Source of the DNA: Hippophae tibetana
Lineage: Eukaryota; Streptophyta; Magnoliopsida; Rosales; Elaeagnaceae
Length of the DNA stretch: 64,000 nt
Assembly: GCA_037013495.1 (NCBI GenBank)
Contig: CM072810.1
Span: 105,614,898-105,678,897 of the forward strand
Direction of reading: 5' to 3'
Shown: positions 50,331 to 62,239 of the stretch, piece by piece
Numbering within the stretch: position 1 is the stretch's first letter
Layout: each line of letters starts with the position of its first letter
Made by a program: the position numbers and the translations under genes
The notes under the pieces: model-generated
The model's database searches: none
The model's input: only the letters and a program-made list of their open reading frames with translations
Told to the model about the DNA's origin: nothing

Positions 50331-51064
50331 CAATTACTCTTGCTAATATTATCAGTGAATAATTTTATTTTGTACACATCACTTGTATAAAAACAAATGA
50401 TAGAATTATCTTAGAATATGATAAAGTGATTCATTTTTCCAGATAAATCTATCATATAAAACCATATAAGTGGTTATAAGTAAAATTGGTGCAAATTGCT
50501 ATTAGGTGTAGAGATTTTTTTACAGACAAGGAAAATAAATATTTATCACTCATTTATTTTTCCTTTTATGGAGTACAATTGAATTTATATGTATAAAGAA
50601 ATGTGGGATTAATTACGTATTACCATAAAATAAGGGAGTAATGTGTGCCTTTGTAGTGACATAAAAGACTTTTCAAACATTTTTCACCCTAGACAACAAC
50701 CTCTTTTAGAACTTCTGAAAGGCAAAAGCGTTAGAAATTGAGGTGATACTTTAATAAAATAAAATTGTGAAATTATTTGATAAAATATAAAAGAAATTGA
50801 GTTAAAAAAAACTCATGCACTTATCTTATATTTTATTTATATTTCATTAGCATGTGCACTAACATTTAATGTATAATTTCTCCTTGTCCTATTGCCCGTA
50901 GATTCCCATGTAGATTCCCATCAATATGAGATACAAGTTTTTAGATATATCTCATAGTTCATAACCTTCTAACTTAAAAGGGTACATGGTTTCTCTTAAA
51001 ATAAGGAATGGATAGGAGGTTGTAATCTAAGATTTTCTTTCTTTCACTACCAATTTAATATCAT
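50331..51064. other. Intergenic, nothing recognised
   Basis: AT-rich. It may contain the rest of the preceding Copia LTR. There is no coding pattern. Confidence 0.5.
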
Positions 51065-51069
51065 GTTAT

Positions 51070-51659
51070 TGTTGAGTCCCACATCGACCAGGGATGCCAT
51101 CCTAGTACTGGTTATTAGTCTGGTGTAACCTCTTTCCTGTTAAGCGCGTTTTGAGGGAAAACTTTGGTTGTCCAGCTTTCAACTTGGTATCAAAGCAGGT
51201 CCCTGGGGTCAACTGATGAGTCCCCTCTCGCTCCTCGTTCCGTTCACCAGTCATGCGGTGTCCCCGTCCGATGTGAGGGGGAGTGTTAAGTGCCATATCG
51301 ACCAGGGATGCCAGCCTAGTACTGGTTATTAGTTTGGTGCAACCCCTTTCCTGATAAGCACGTTTTGAGGGAAAGCTTTGGTTACCCATCTTTCAAATGT
51401 GGGACTCAACACTCCCCCTCACATCGGACGGGGACACCGCAAGACCGAGTATTCACACCAGACGGGGACACCGCATGACCGAAGAACGGAGTGGGGAGCG
51501 AGAAGTGACTCATCAGTTGACCCTAGGGACCTGCTTTGATACCAAGTTGAAAGCTAGGTAACCAAATCTTTCCCTCAAAATGCGCTTATCAGGAAAGCGG
51601 CTACACCAGACTGATAACCAACACTAGGCTGGCATACCTGGTCGATATGGGACTCAACA
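51070..51659. mobile_element. Palindromic TRIM-derived element with single 5-bp target duplication
   Basis: 590 bp, starting TGTTGAGTCCCACATCGA and ending with its inverse TCGATATGGGACTCAACA. GTTAT flanks both sides (51065-51069 and 51660-51664). The left arm reads LTR, primer-like TTGGTATCAAAGCAGGTCC at about 51190, interior, purine tract GTGAGGGGGAGTGT, and second LTR start. The right arm carries the same order on the minus strand, with GGACCTGCTTTGATACCAAG at about 51527. It is therefore a TRIM sequence plus an inverted copy. The small ORF 51102-51389 on the minus strand is a shadow of the repeat. Confidence 0.85.
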
Positions 51660-51664
51660 GTTAT

Positions 51665-52274
51665 TACTTTGGTATTCATTATTATCATATGTTATTAAAG
51701 GGTGTCATTTTATGTTTGAATTATTCTATAGATTACTACTAAAGTTGAAGGGAGTTAAGAGAATTGGTTTTTAAATTTTATAGCTAGAGTAATTTTCTAA
51801 TGCACTCAACAATGGACAAAAGTTAAGTATAAGTCGAGTAAAGGTTATGTTTCTCCATTTTCTACCCTTGCTAGATCGACAAGTTTTTTGATAAGTCTAG
51901 TGCTATGCTTTTTCGTCTCTCTACCTAGACTGGAAAGTGATAATTGTTTGGCACGAATTATGTTTTAAAAAAGATTCTGGAACCTGATTCCTAAAGACTA
52001 ATCAAAATATAACTTGTAGAATAAAATTTGCATGTTGAGCAAATCTTGATGCAGATCAAGATTGTTATCGAATATGTGATAGGTGTGACATTGATATCAT
52101 TTTATTGAAGTTATAAAAAGAGGATCTTTTGATCTATCTATTATATAATTTGGTATAAAGTTATGAATTTTGAAATGAGTTGTTACTAATTAGAAAAAAT
52201 TAATTAATTTATCAAAAATAAAACTATTTAAGCCAAGCATTCTCATTTTAAAGGTTGAGTAAGCTTCTAGCCAA
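51665..52274. other. Intergenic, nothing recognised
   Basis: AT-rich, no ORF, repeat end or RNA gene seen. Confidence 0.55.
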
Positions 52275-53790
52275 CTAATAAGTGCTCAAAAGCATTCAAT
52301 ATATCGTGATTTTATGTATGATTTATATTTAAAAAATTTGTATTTACTTAAATTTATTATGATTTTATACAAATTTATTTTTTCAAAATTAAGGATATAT
52401 TTTGTTATTTTTCAAATATTTTAGATTAAAAAGATGAAATTGATCGATACTTGAAAAAAAATACAACTCATGCAATCAATTACAATGCTCCAAACCAATA
52501 AAAAATGGTATAAGAAAATAAGGGAATAGAGTTACGAAGAATAATGTATTGTAGTGTGAAATTATTGTGTATCACGACGTGATGCTTTTGGATTCAGTAC
52601 AATTGTCCCTAATCCTTCGTGCGTCACCGTGTGAAAAATATACATGTGATGACACGAGACGTTGGAACATTGTAAAGTGCGTATGTCATTTATATGTGTG
52701 ACTTGGTTAGATTAGTATATGTCGCAATGCCAACCTATCTAAGCATATTTTTTGAATTTATAAATAGAACCTCCTATTTCATTATATCAATCATTCCTTG
52801 ACTCTCATCATTCTCATTTCTTTAGTCTTTTTAAGTTTTTTAGCTTTTTTTTTTTAGTTTGAAGTTTTTCTCTCAATTAAGAGTTGAGCAAATTTTAGTT
52901 TATATAATAATTGTAGATCCAATTTAATACAAATTCGACATTTTTTTTGAAGATTTTCAAAAATAATTCAAGAAGACTCTATTAAGATATATTTATTATG
53001 TATTATTTTATGTTATTCTTTATGTGTTATTTTTATATACTATGTTTAATTTTCTGATAAATTATTAAATTGAGCATGTTTAGTTGAAATTATAATGAAA
53101 TATTAGTAACGTTGTTACGCTTGTAAAATATTAATTACAAAATTAAGTATTATTTTCTATTCTAGAATTCTATAAAGTTTATTTCAGAAAATATAGTGAT
53201 GTCAGAATTTTCGTTATAAACCTAACATGTGAAAGTTAGATTTAAGATTTAATTATCTGAATTTGATTTCGAGTACTACTCTTCTATCAGTGATTTGGTT
53301 CACATGTATAGTTTGAGTATGAACTCTATTTTAAAAGTTTTATAAAATCTATTATTAAAAATATATTGACAACATATCTTTAGTAGCATTTTTAAAATTT
53401 GAAAAATCATTTATTAGATAGTTAAATTATTGAACCTAATTTTGACATATTTGAATGAAACTTGAGAATCATCATGTCTCACTTATGAAAGACAATTAAA
53501 TGATTAATTAATAACTTAGAGAACAAATAGAATTTAATAATAAAATCAATTAAGATGCTTATTTAAGGATTTTAATTGATTTATTATTGATAACGAGAAT
53601 GATCCTCATCCTAGTATACTTTCATACAAAAAAGAGAAAATCAATAATTTTAACTCAAATATTTAATAATCTATTTAATATAGAGCAAATATAACTAATT
53701 AACTAATACATCTTATAAATTCTACACAGATAAATGTCTAAATGCTTGAATAGTTATTGAATTTATCTTTATTGTAATTAGATCAAGATT
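52275..53790 (+). repeat. Old diverged LTR related to LARD-like element
   Basis: It begins near TAAGTGCTCAAAAGCATT, matching TGAGTGCTCAAAAAGCACT of the 29152 LTR. It then follows that LTR in order: the AGACTATGTA-like leader, GTAACGTTGTTACGCTTG (53107), GTGAAAGTTAGATTTAAG, CTCTATTTTAAAAGTTTT and ATATTGACAACAT near 53365. The match is patchy, so this copy is much older. No partner LTR was found; probably solo. Confidence 0.65.
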
Positions 53791-54257
53791 TTAATGTTTA
53801 AGTTTTCTTTTTTGGTTTTCAAGAATTTAATGAAGAATTTAAAAATTCAATTTTGAAAGGATATTTATTATTTTCTATAAGTGACTTGTATATTTTCGAA
53901 TATTTTATAAATTTTACAAATGTAATAATTTTTACATATCACCTATCACTTTTAGAGGTTTGGTAGTTGCTTACCTCTGAATGTTCGAGTAGTTTTAAAT
54001 ACTATTAAAATTTAAGTTTGTTTATCATTGAAAGTAGGATGTATTTAAAAGTTATGACTTTTTATTAAATTTGATGGACATTTTTTTGTTAAAACAATAC
54101 ATAGAAATATATTCACTTGTTCTTTTCTCATCCCAAAGATCCTAAGATTCTCTAATATTCTCTCTATTGCTGTTTTAACAATTATCAATATAATTAATTC
54201 ATAAAATTCCATGAAATGAAATCTACTAAGTTTATCTATGCTCTTGTTTTTCAAGAA
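53791..54257. other. 3' flank of HPP gene
   Basis: AT-rich sequence downstream of the HPP stop codon at 54258-54260, probably including its 3' UTR. No other gene seen. Confidence 0.5.
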
Positions 54258-57200
54258 TTAAAATTTCAAGTTCTCCTTCAAGTACAGTACCACCTGTTGC
54301 TGCAAGTAAAAAAAAAAGGGGTGAGACTTCCTCGTAATGGGTAATATTTTTACAAAGAATCCATCATAATATAAGTGAAACTTGAAAGTAACGTCATCGG
54401 GTAGCAGTCTGTTCGTTTAATATAAGAATTGTAGATGGTATTTTCTAAATAAATAAATAGAAAACATAAGATATATATTTGGTAAAAGTGATTTTAAATA
54501 ATGTTTAAATGTTGTTTATCATCCAATATAAACTAACTAGTCTCTCTCTATATATATTTGAATTTATTAACAAAAACAAACATTAAACTGTTATTTTTTA
54601 AATACAATTCAAGATTTTAAATAATTTTCAAATCATACTATTCCGTTTAAGTCATAGACAACTTAAAGTTCATTTTCAATTGTATAAATATATTTTTTAA
54701 TCGGTAAACGTCAATTTTTTTTACAAAAAATACAATCGAATCTTGATTTATTATTTACATACTATTAAATTTTATAGAAATACGTCAAACTATTTTCATT
54801 ATTTACATATCATTAATAATTTCTGTAGAACGATTTTTTTTATCATTATATTATTTGTTGTAATATGTATACTTACGTATTCATTGTATATTTCGTGTAT
54901 GTCAATCACACCCCAACAATATTTATGTGAATCCAGTCTCCTCCTCACAATACACACCATGATTCAATCTTGTCGTAAGCACGTAGGACATGTCCAAATA
55001 GTAAAAGTATGTAATAAAGGTTTAAAAGTATTTATGAAGAATATTATTGTGTTTTTAAGTTTTTTTTCTTAAGTTTTAATGTTTTCTAGTTAAGAGCCAA
55101 TATTTTCAAAGAAAAATGAGTGTTCAAATCCTACATATTAACCTCTAAATACCGATTTCATTTTCTTAAAAGAAAAGTACAAACTTAAAAAAACTTAGAA
55201 TAAGATAAACTTACAATAAAGCACAGAAGAATGCAGCCAGCAGCACCCGGGAAAAAAACATACCAAAACTTCAAATTATGAAATTTAGCTCCATCTATGA
55301 ATAGCAAAGGCAAGCTTGCAGCTGCAAATATAATATTACCACATTAAAAATTGCAATTATATTATTAGTATCAAAAGAGTCCAATTGTTTTGGGGAAAAA
55401 ATAGAAATTAATTTTTTTTTTAATAAATACAATCCAATTTTGAGTACACAATACACACTCACTAATGTTCTAAACTTCCAAGGAGGGGAATATTCGAACC
55501 CATGCTCAAAAAGATATGGGACAGCGATTGATATTCACTTGACTAATTACAATAAAAGGGTGCTTTAATGGGAAGCATGTGATTCTTTTTCTATGTTATG
55601 ATAATATTGAAAAGTTTGGTCGAGAATAATAAGAAATAATAAGAATAATAACGTGAAAGAATTAGTAGTATTATTTTATTTAGTTTAATTATTAATCTGA
55701 AATATATCATTCAAATAGTAGGAGAAAAACTCGTTAATTCCACGTTATTTACCAATTAATTTTAATTTTATTTCATTTTTAATTTTATAAATTTCATTTT
55801 CCATTTTATCATTATTTTGATTATATAACTCAAATTATTACTTCTTTATTTTACCAAAGAATAATAGACTTACACCCCATATAACCCATATTGCTAGGGA
55901 CTATGTTGACAAAATTTACTTGCTCGTACGTGAATATTGCTTGTGTCAAAATCCCTCTATGGGAACAAGTACTCTAGTAGTATTAAAAACTTTCCCCAAG
56001 TAGATCAAATTTTGTCATACCTGGTGGATGTATGGAACGAGTGTAGATCATGAAGGCAATTGAAGCAGCGAGAGCAGAGCTTTTAGCAAACCAACCAGGT
56101 CCAAATATAGAGAACGCTACAACACCAATGGCTGCACATCCAATTTGAGCCATAAACATGTTGTATTTCTGCGATTCCCATACACAATCCACAAACTACT
56201 TTAGCCATCTTTAAGCTAATTCAAACCATATTACTTTACCCACTCTTACGTAGAAATTGCTTTTATTGCATAGCATAACTATTTAATAGATGAAATTTTA
56301 TTTTTATTTTTCTTCCCTGCAACTCACATCTCCTTTTTTGTTTTTTGTTTCATAACATAAAAAACATATGTTTAACACATTTAAAATGTGGTTCATATAT
56401 ATATATATATTTTGCTTAACATAAAAAACATTTTATTAAGGGTTAAAAGTAAAACCAATTTAATAACTAATTTTTTAAGTTAATATGTTATCTATCATGA
56501 GAAGAGAAGTGTTAATAAATATGTAAAATTACATAAAATAACACTCATAATACTTATAATAACATAATACTAACTTAATAATATTGAACATAATTTAACA
56601 TTAAACCGATATATGATCATAATTTAATTTAAAAATCGTTAAATTAGATAATTTTTAATGTGAAATAATAGATTGAATATTTTTTAAATAGTAAAAATAT
56701 ATATTCTCGATATAAGGTATATTATTTTTGTTATAAAAAGTTTTAAACTTAGTTATTTTGTTATTTTCCTAATAAATATTGTATATACTTTTTTTGTATA
56801 CACAAATCGTGGCACATGTTATTATAATCTAATAAAGTGAACAAATTATAAATAATAGTAGCACGTGACACGCCATAATAGAGAGAAGTACCCGCGCTGC
56901 AGGGGTGGAGGGTGTGGCAAATAGGACAGTTGAAACAGCTCCCAAAGGCGCAATAGTAATTGATATTCCTTTTGGTGCCAATATTTGATCCATCTTTCCC
57001 AATATTGCCATAGCTGCAAATGCCCCTATTGTTGGGGAACCAAATTATACCACATTAATATTATTAGGATCTTCATTTTTTTAATAAAATGGTAATTGAA
57101 ATGAGGGATGTAAAACATAAAAGACAAATACCAAGCTCTCTAGTATTACATGTTTTGATAATTGTTGGTACGAATGTTATGTTTTTTGGTTAGAAATGTA

Positions 57201-59082
57201 TTATAATCTGTAATACTTTTTAGTTTAATGAATAAGTGAAATTACCAATTTCTTTTTTCTTTTGAAAGTGCGCGCATATACATGCTCGTTCACGTGTAAA
57301 GGTACCAACTATACTCTACAGCCAGTTAATGTGTAAATGTACGAAATTATGCTACAATAAATAAAATACTATCCCTTGTACAATTGATAATCCATGATAA
57401 GAGAAATTCATTCTACTTCTTCTCTCTCTCACACTTTCACTCTTGCTCTCTGATTACTTTTTGAGCTCATAGTTAACATGGTATTAGAGCCCTAAAATGA
57501 GTGATTCACCATTAACGCCACAAAATGGAGTTAACTCAATCTCATAGATCACAACTTTACATTTTACTATTGCAGCTTTGAACCCTCTATTCAATGTCTT
57601 TGAATCCTCTAATCAATGTCCCAGTTAATCCTAATTTTTTGATTAAGCTTGGACTTACCAATTATCTCCAGTAGTCTAAGCAATTGCGTCTTGTTATCCA
57701 AATCTATGGCTTTCTAGGTCCTAATAATGGACGTAAACAACCCACATTTTATAATTAAGCCAATATTATTAGATGAATATACCTTTTTCTCAAGAGTAAC
57801 ACAAGTTAAGTGGTTTCATTATGGTCTCATCAATTACTTGCAAAACAAAATAGAAAAATATTCAAATGTTAGACCGTTCGAGAAATTTTAAGAGATTTTT
57901 AACATGAAAAAAATGAAATAAATAACAATGAAAAATAAGCTATTGATATGTGATGAAACATAATTTAGTTTATAAACATAATGTATAATATAGTTTTTAT
58001 AGATTATGTTTTATGGATGAATATGTATTTATATTAATAATATTCTTTTTATCGGTAGTTTTATTTATATATTATTATTTATTTTATTTTATTTATCGTT
58101 GAAATCTTTTGATTTTTTTTAAATAATACAGTATTTGAATATTTCTAGAAAGAAATATTGGTATGACAATAATAATATAAAAATCAATGTATTTTATTTG
58201 GATTGATACATTAAACTAAATAAAAATCTATCATAATAACATCGATTTTAATTTTAAAGGTATAAATTTTATATGTTAAATATTAGGGATTTCATAAAGA
58301 CAATATAAATTTCACATATTTAATGTTTATATATAAATTTTAGGTGGATACCATAATTATGACTAGTAAATATTAAAGGTATAATTTATAATTAACCCAA
58401 TATTATTATTAGATGAATATTACCTTTTATCAAAAATAACACGAGTAAAGAGTAAAAATTTCTAAATTTATTTGAGTCCACCCTAAAAGAAAACAGAGAG
58501 ATTATTTCAATTTTAATTGTGTCATATCTGATAAGTTTAACATGAGATAACTTATTTTCCTATCTTAAATTTTATTTTTAATCTCATTTAAAAAATACAT
58601 ATATTACTTTTACTAAAACATAAAATAACATTATTATTTTTACGGAAAAACACGTGGAATTTTACTGTAGTATACGTTATTCAATATATATATTTCTTTA
58701 TTTACGTTATAACAAAAACAATATTTTTATATGTACCGCATGTACTCAAAGGCATATCTATCGACGAAGATAAACAACAAATTTTACCTGCAGAAGGCCA
58801 AAAGACGTCACTGAGGCAAGGAGCAGAAGAAGCCTTGTCATTCCAAAATGGAGCTACATTAACCCCATTGCTTGCCTCTACAACATTCCCCTTTCTATTT
58901 CTTCTTCTTCTTCCTCTTCCTATTGAAACGAATTTCCGTGATGTTGAAACCCTATCCTTTTCAGTCACCAATTTTCTTCTTAAATTGAAGGAAGCTTCTG
59001 GTGAAGAAAACAATGAAAGACCAACATTGGTATGGGAATCAACTATGTAATGATAAGCACCATTTCTTAGTTGTATTCCCAT
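54258..59082 (-). CDS. HPP-family plastid membrane protein, complete, 5 exons
   Basis: Exons in coding order: 59082-58788, 57025-56892, 56168-56021, 55321-55215, 54299-54258. All introns are GT-AG; the sum is 726 nt, 241 residues. The first about 80 residues are rich in Ser, Arg and Lys (STSRKFVSIGRGRRRRNRKG), as expected of a plastid transit peptide. Then come LSDVFWPSAGAFAAMAILG, ISITIAPLGAVSTVLFATP, YNMFMAQIGCAAIGVVAF, FGPGWFAKSSALAASIAFM and the defining SIHPPAASLPLLFIDG, followed by FFPGAAGCILLCFI and the basic tail YLKENLKF. These make about four membrane segments. Arabidopsis homologues (At5g62720, At3g47980) are described as HPP proteins with nitrite transport activity in the chloroplast (NITR2), so a role in passing nitrite into the plastid is inferred from the family. 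The last exon is only 42 nt and its acceptor was chosen to keep a Gln before VVLYLKE. Confidence 0.93.
55322..56020. other. HPP intron 3, nothing recognised
   Basis: 699-bp AT-rich intron. The CATCCACCAG donor at 56020 and the TTTGCAG acceptor at 55322 are clear. No repeats with readable ends. Confidence 0.55.
57163..57740 (+). mobile_element. Copia 5' LTR, primer site and gag start in HPP intron 1
   Basis: A 316-bp LTR (57163-57478) starts TGTTGGTACGAATG and ends AGTTAACA. It is followed at once by TGGTATTAGAGC (57479), a primer site for initiator tRNA-Met. About 130 bp later the reading NPNFLIKLGLTNYLQ, then LRLVIQIYGFLGPNNG, matches the start of Copia gag. It breaks off near 57740 and no 3' half or second LTR follows. 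The element is antisense to HPP. Confidence 0.78.
57741..58787. other. Remainder of HPP intron 1 with a dispersed direct repeat
   Basis: AT-rich. A 60-bp segment (ATAATTAAGCCAATATTATT, then AGATGAATATACC and AGTAACACAAGTTAAG, at 57749) recurs at about 58388 with small changes. Nothing coding. Confidence 0.55.
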
Positions 59083-59330
59083 CTATTGTCAGATCCAACA
59101 CCTTCAATTTTATTCTTTCTATTTTTCTCATAAAAGGCAGAGAATCTTATACAAAGATTTGTGAGACTGAGAAAAGGCAGAGAGAAAGAGGGGAATTGAA
59201 GAAGGTGCTGTTTGGGCCACAACTTGCTAAGTTGAAATTGAAAATCCAGTTTTCTGAGATGTGGCGGCCTTTGGCGAGATTGAAAGGTCATTGGATTTGG
59301 ATGAGTAAGCATTTTTTTTAGTAGTTTTAT
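59083..59330 (-). promoter_or_regulatory. Probable 5' UTR of HPP gene with an overlapping upstream ORF
   Basis: On the minus strand an 81-codon ORF starts at 59312 and ends at 59067, overlapping the HPP start codon (59082) in another frame. If the transcript starts upstream of 59312, this would be an overlapping uORF. The transcript start is not visible, so this is conditional. The peptide has no domain. Confidence 0.35.
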
Positions 59331-59677
59331 TTGTATTTTTTTATTAGTTGTGACGGTTATTAAATTACAAAGTATTATTTATTTTTATGTTATATAATGC
59401 TAATTAAATTATATTGTTTTGTTTCTAATAAATATTAGATATTTTTTAAAAAAAGTTTATATTAATTTAAAATATCATACTATTATATATTTTAATATTA
59501 ATAAATAATTTAATAAAAACATATAATTTATTTGTAATTAAAAATAAAATAAAATTTAGATTCTTTTATTTTTATGTTTTCATCATCCTCAACTATATAT
59601 TTTTAGACCAACATTATAAATATTTAAATATTATTAATTTTATATTCGTACGACGATTCCCTCCATTTAGTTCTATA
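59331..59677. other. Intergenic, AT-rich, nothing recognised
   Basis: Upstream flank of the HPP gene up to the hAT MITE; contains A/T runs only. Confidence 0.55.
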
Positions 59678-60054
59678 TAGTGGTGTTCATAAATCGGTTC
59701 GATTCGCATCAGATCAAACTGGAATTTTGGACCGAATTGAACCTGGTCGAACGATTTTACAAATCAAACGGTTCGATCCGGTTTGTATTTATTAAAACAA
59801 ATTTTCAAACGATCTGGTCTAGTTTGTATTAATTTTTAAATCAGTTGGACTTGATCGGTTTAATAATATATTAAAAATTTTACATTATTTATCATTAAAG
59901 GTGTCCAAAAACATAATCAAATCGAAAACCGGATCGGACCGAACGATTTTATAAATCAAACGATCCAGTCCGATCCGAGTAATATAAATGGTCTGATTCG
60001 ATTAATTTTTTTTCTTCTCAAAATCAGACTTGATCGAATCGGTGAACATCCCTA
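59678..60054. mobile_element. hAT-type MITE with GATC/CGGTTC-rich interior
   Basis: 377 bp starting TAGTGGTGTTCATAAATCGG; the right end reverse-complemented reads TAGGGATGTTCACCGATTCG. Flanks GTTCTATA and ATTCTATG match at six of eight positions. The interior repeats TCGGTTCGA / GATCCGGTTTG words. The same word set fills the ends of the hAT relic at 62813-63901. Confidence 0.7.
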
Positions 60055-60890
60055 ATTCTATGTAACTTTGACTTTTATTTGATTTTTTTGTCATAAATCT
60101 TCAATTTATGAACATAACTCGCTTACCAATAATAATAATAATAATATTTATTTTTTATATCAATTATAATTAAATTATAACTTGTAGACTTCCTATTATG
60201 TAGTCCTTTAACATCAAAAGCTAAACTAAATGCTACATAAATTACTATAAGTCCTACAAGTGCAAATATGATACTCACATTTGAACATTATTTGACAAGA
60301 ACCATCTATGTGTGTTTGTAAATTTATATGAAAAACTTTAACTATTTTTTATCTATTTTTTATTGTCAATATAAAGATATAACCCAAAATGTATATATAA
60401 AACTACTTTGTTTGAAATAAATATAAGGATTGCAATTATGTGTATATTTATAACACTAAGAATGTACAAGAAATTAAATTATACAAGAATAACTAAAGAT
60501 GGTTATAATAATAAATATAATAGTTGGTATTAATTTTATATAATTTTGAGAATAGTTATTAGTTATGAAACAATAATAATTTTCTTATTATTTAACTATA
60601 TTTTTATTTTTCAATATTTATTAAAATAAATCCTTAATTTAAAAAAAAATAGAACTTAACAAAATACATATTATACTAAATTATTTAAAATATTAAAACT
60701 ATTTTACAATATTATTTAAAATTTTGAAATTATTTATATATATATATATATGATCATATGCAAAAAAATTGTTGTGTTTTTAGTATCAAAAGTTTTTTTT
60801 TCTTTCTAAATAATCATATTTATATAAAAATATCTTATTAATATGCATTTAATTTCAATTAATCATAGTTTTGAAATTGTAATAATTATC
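60055..60890. other. Intergenic, AT-rich, microsatellites only
   Basis: (AAT)n at about 60129-60148 and (TA)n at about 60733-60750. No coding or repeat ends seen. Confidence 0.55.
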
Positions 60891-60895
60891 ATTGT

Positions 60896-62234
60896 TGTAA
60901 GGACTATGAGTGTTGGCTATTTTCGTGGACAAAATATTTACTTGTAAATTTGTTTTTAGGCCTGCTATCAAATTTATCAAGAATAGTCGAACAAATGTTC
61001 AAGTTTCAAATACCCGTACTTCAAGTATGTCTTTTATAATTACGATACATAGAATTTTATTTATATATTTAATAGTACATGTTCATAAATCTAAAATTAT
61101 TTTTGGTGCTTAAATATTTTTTATGTGTCTTAATATTTTTTAAGATATGATTTAAAAAATATTTTTTTTTATTAAGACTTTGAATGGGTTTTGAAAAATT
61201 AAGCCCAAAATGCATTTAAACCTAATGCTATTAGGAATCATTATTATCTATAAATAGAGACATTTAGGTTGACGTGGGGTTGTGAAAAAAAAGGGCTGCC
61301 GCAATTGAAACAAAGAAAAAGAAAAACATTCAAAATCTGGTGAAAAGTATATTGATATTTGCAATAGTGAAGATAAGAAGTTAATTAACCTTTGGAGCAG
61401 TGAAGGTGAAAAGCTAATTGATATTTGCAATAGTGAAGATAAGAAGCTAATTAACTTTGTAGCAGTGAGGGAGAAAAGTTAAGAAAAGTTATATATATAT
61501 ATTGAAAGCTACCCAGCAGGGAGAAAAGGTAACTAATATATATATGCTTTTGATTTATATTAATTAATTTAATTCTTATTGATTTGATTTATAGGTATTT
61601 AAATTACATAATTTTATGAACGATCATGATTATTTGATTTAATTATTAAATTTCAAAGAAGTTATTTTTATTGAAATTATGCGTAATCTTTTTGCCCTAG
61701 AATATACTAGTTGATTTGGTTTAAATGAAATTTGTTTTAAATCATCTAGTTAGGATTATTCATTGTTAAATCCGTTCTAAAACACACACGGGCACTTGTG
61801 TTTTTGTGCTAACTATTTTGCAGTTGATCTGTGAACGATCTGATTGACGAGGAGCTTATTGGAACGTTGGTTTGGAAACCGCTCACGCTAATTTTGAAAA
61901 CTGTGAAAACAGAGCAGGGGCTCGTAAGTAAAGTACATTGGGGTAGTATCCTAGGGAGGGTAGCATAAGACCGAGTTTGTACTTGAACATTTGATTTTCA
62001 TAGTGGAAAGTTAGGTGGTCCGGTGGACCGGTGGTTTTCCTCTTAGGTCATTATTGTGGCCTAGGTTGTTTCCACCTAAAAATATCATGTGTTATAATTT
62101 CCGTATTTTACTCTTACACACGATTGCATGTTTGACCGCTCTGTTTAGGTTAGTAAATTATAAATTAATAAAAAATTAAAAATAACCTATTCACCCCCTC
62201 TAGGTTAATCAGGTCCATATTTTATAAACTTTCA
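60896..62234. mobile_element. Solo LTR (copy 2), perfect 5-bp target duplication
   Basis: 1339 bp starting TGTAAGGACTATGAGTGTTG and ending ACTTTCA. ATTGT flanks both sides (60891-60895 and 62235-62239). It aligns from end to end with the copy at 2831-4217. It carries CTATAAATAGAGAC at about 61248, a probable TATA region, and a 60-bp direct repeat at 61346-61462. The flank is intergenic. Identical ends in two unrelated sites confirm the element borders. Confidence 0.85.
61346..61462. repeat. Two direct repeats inside solo LTR copy 2
   Basis: ATTGATATTTGCAATAGTGA at about 61353 and again at about 61417, each followed by AGATAAGAAG.TAATTAAC and AGCAGTGA.G. Period about 64 bp. Copy 1 of the LTR does not show this doubling. 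Confidence 0.8.
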
Positions 62235-62239
62235 ATTGT

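Noticed and set aside
54743-55072. 109-residue hydrophobic plus-strand ORF
   Set aside because: It lies inside HPP intron 4 on the opposite strand and its hydrophobicity follows from T-rich codons; no start context or homologue was recognised.
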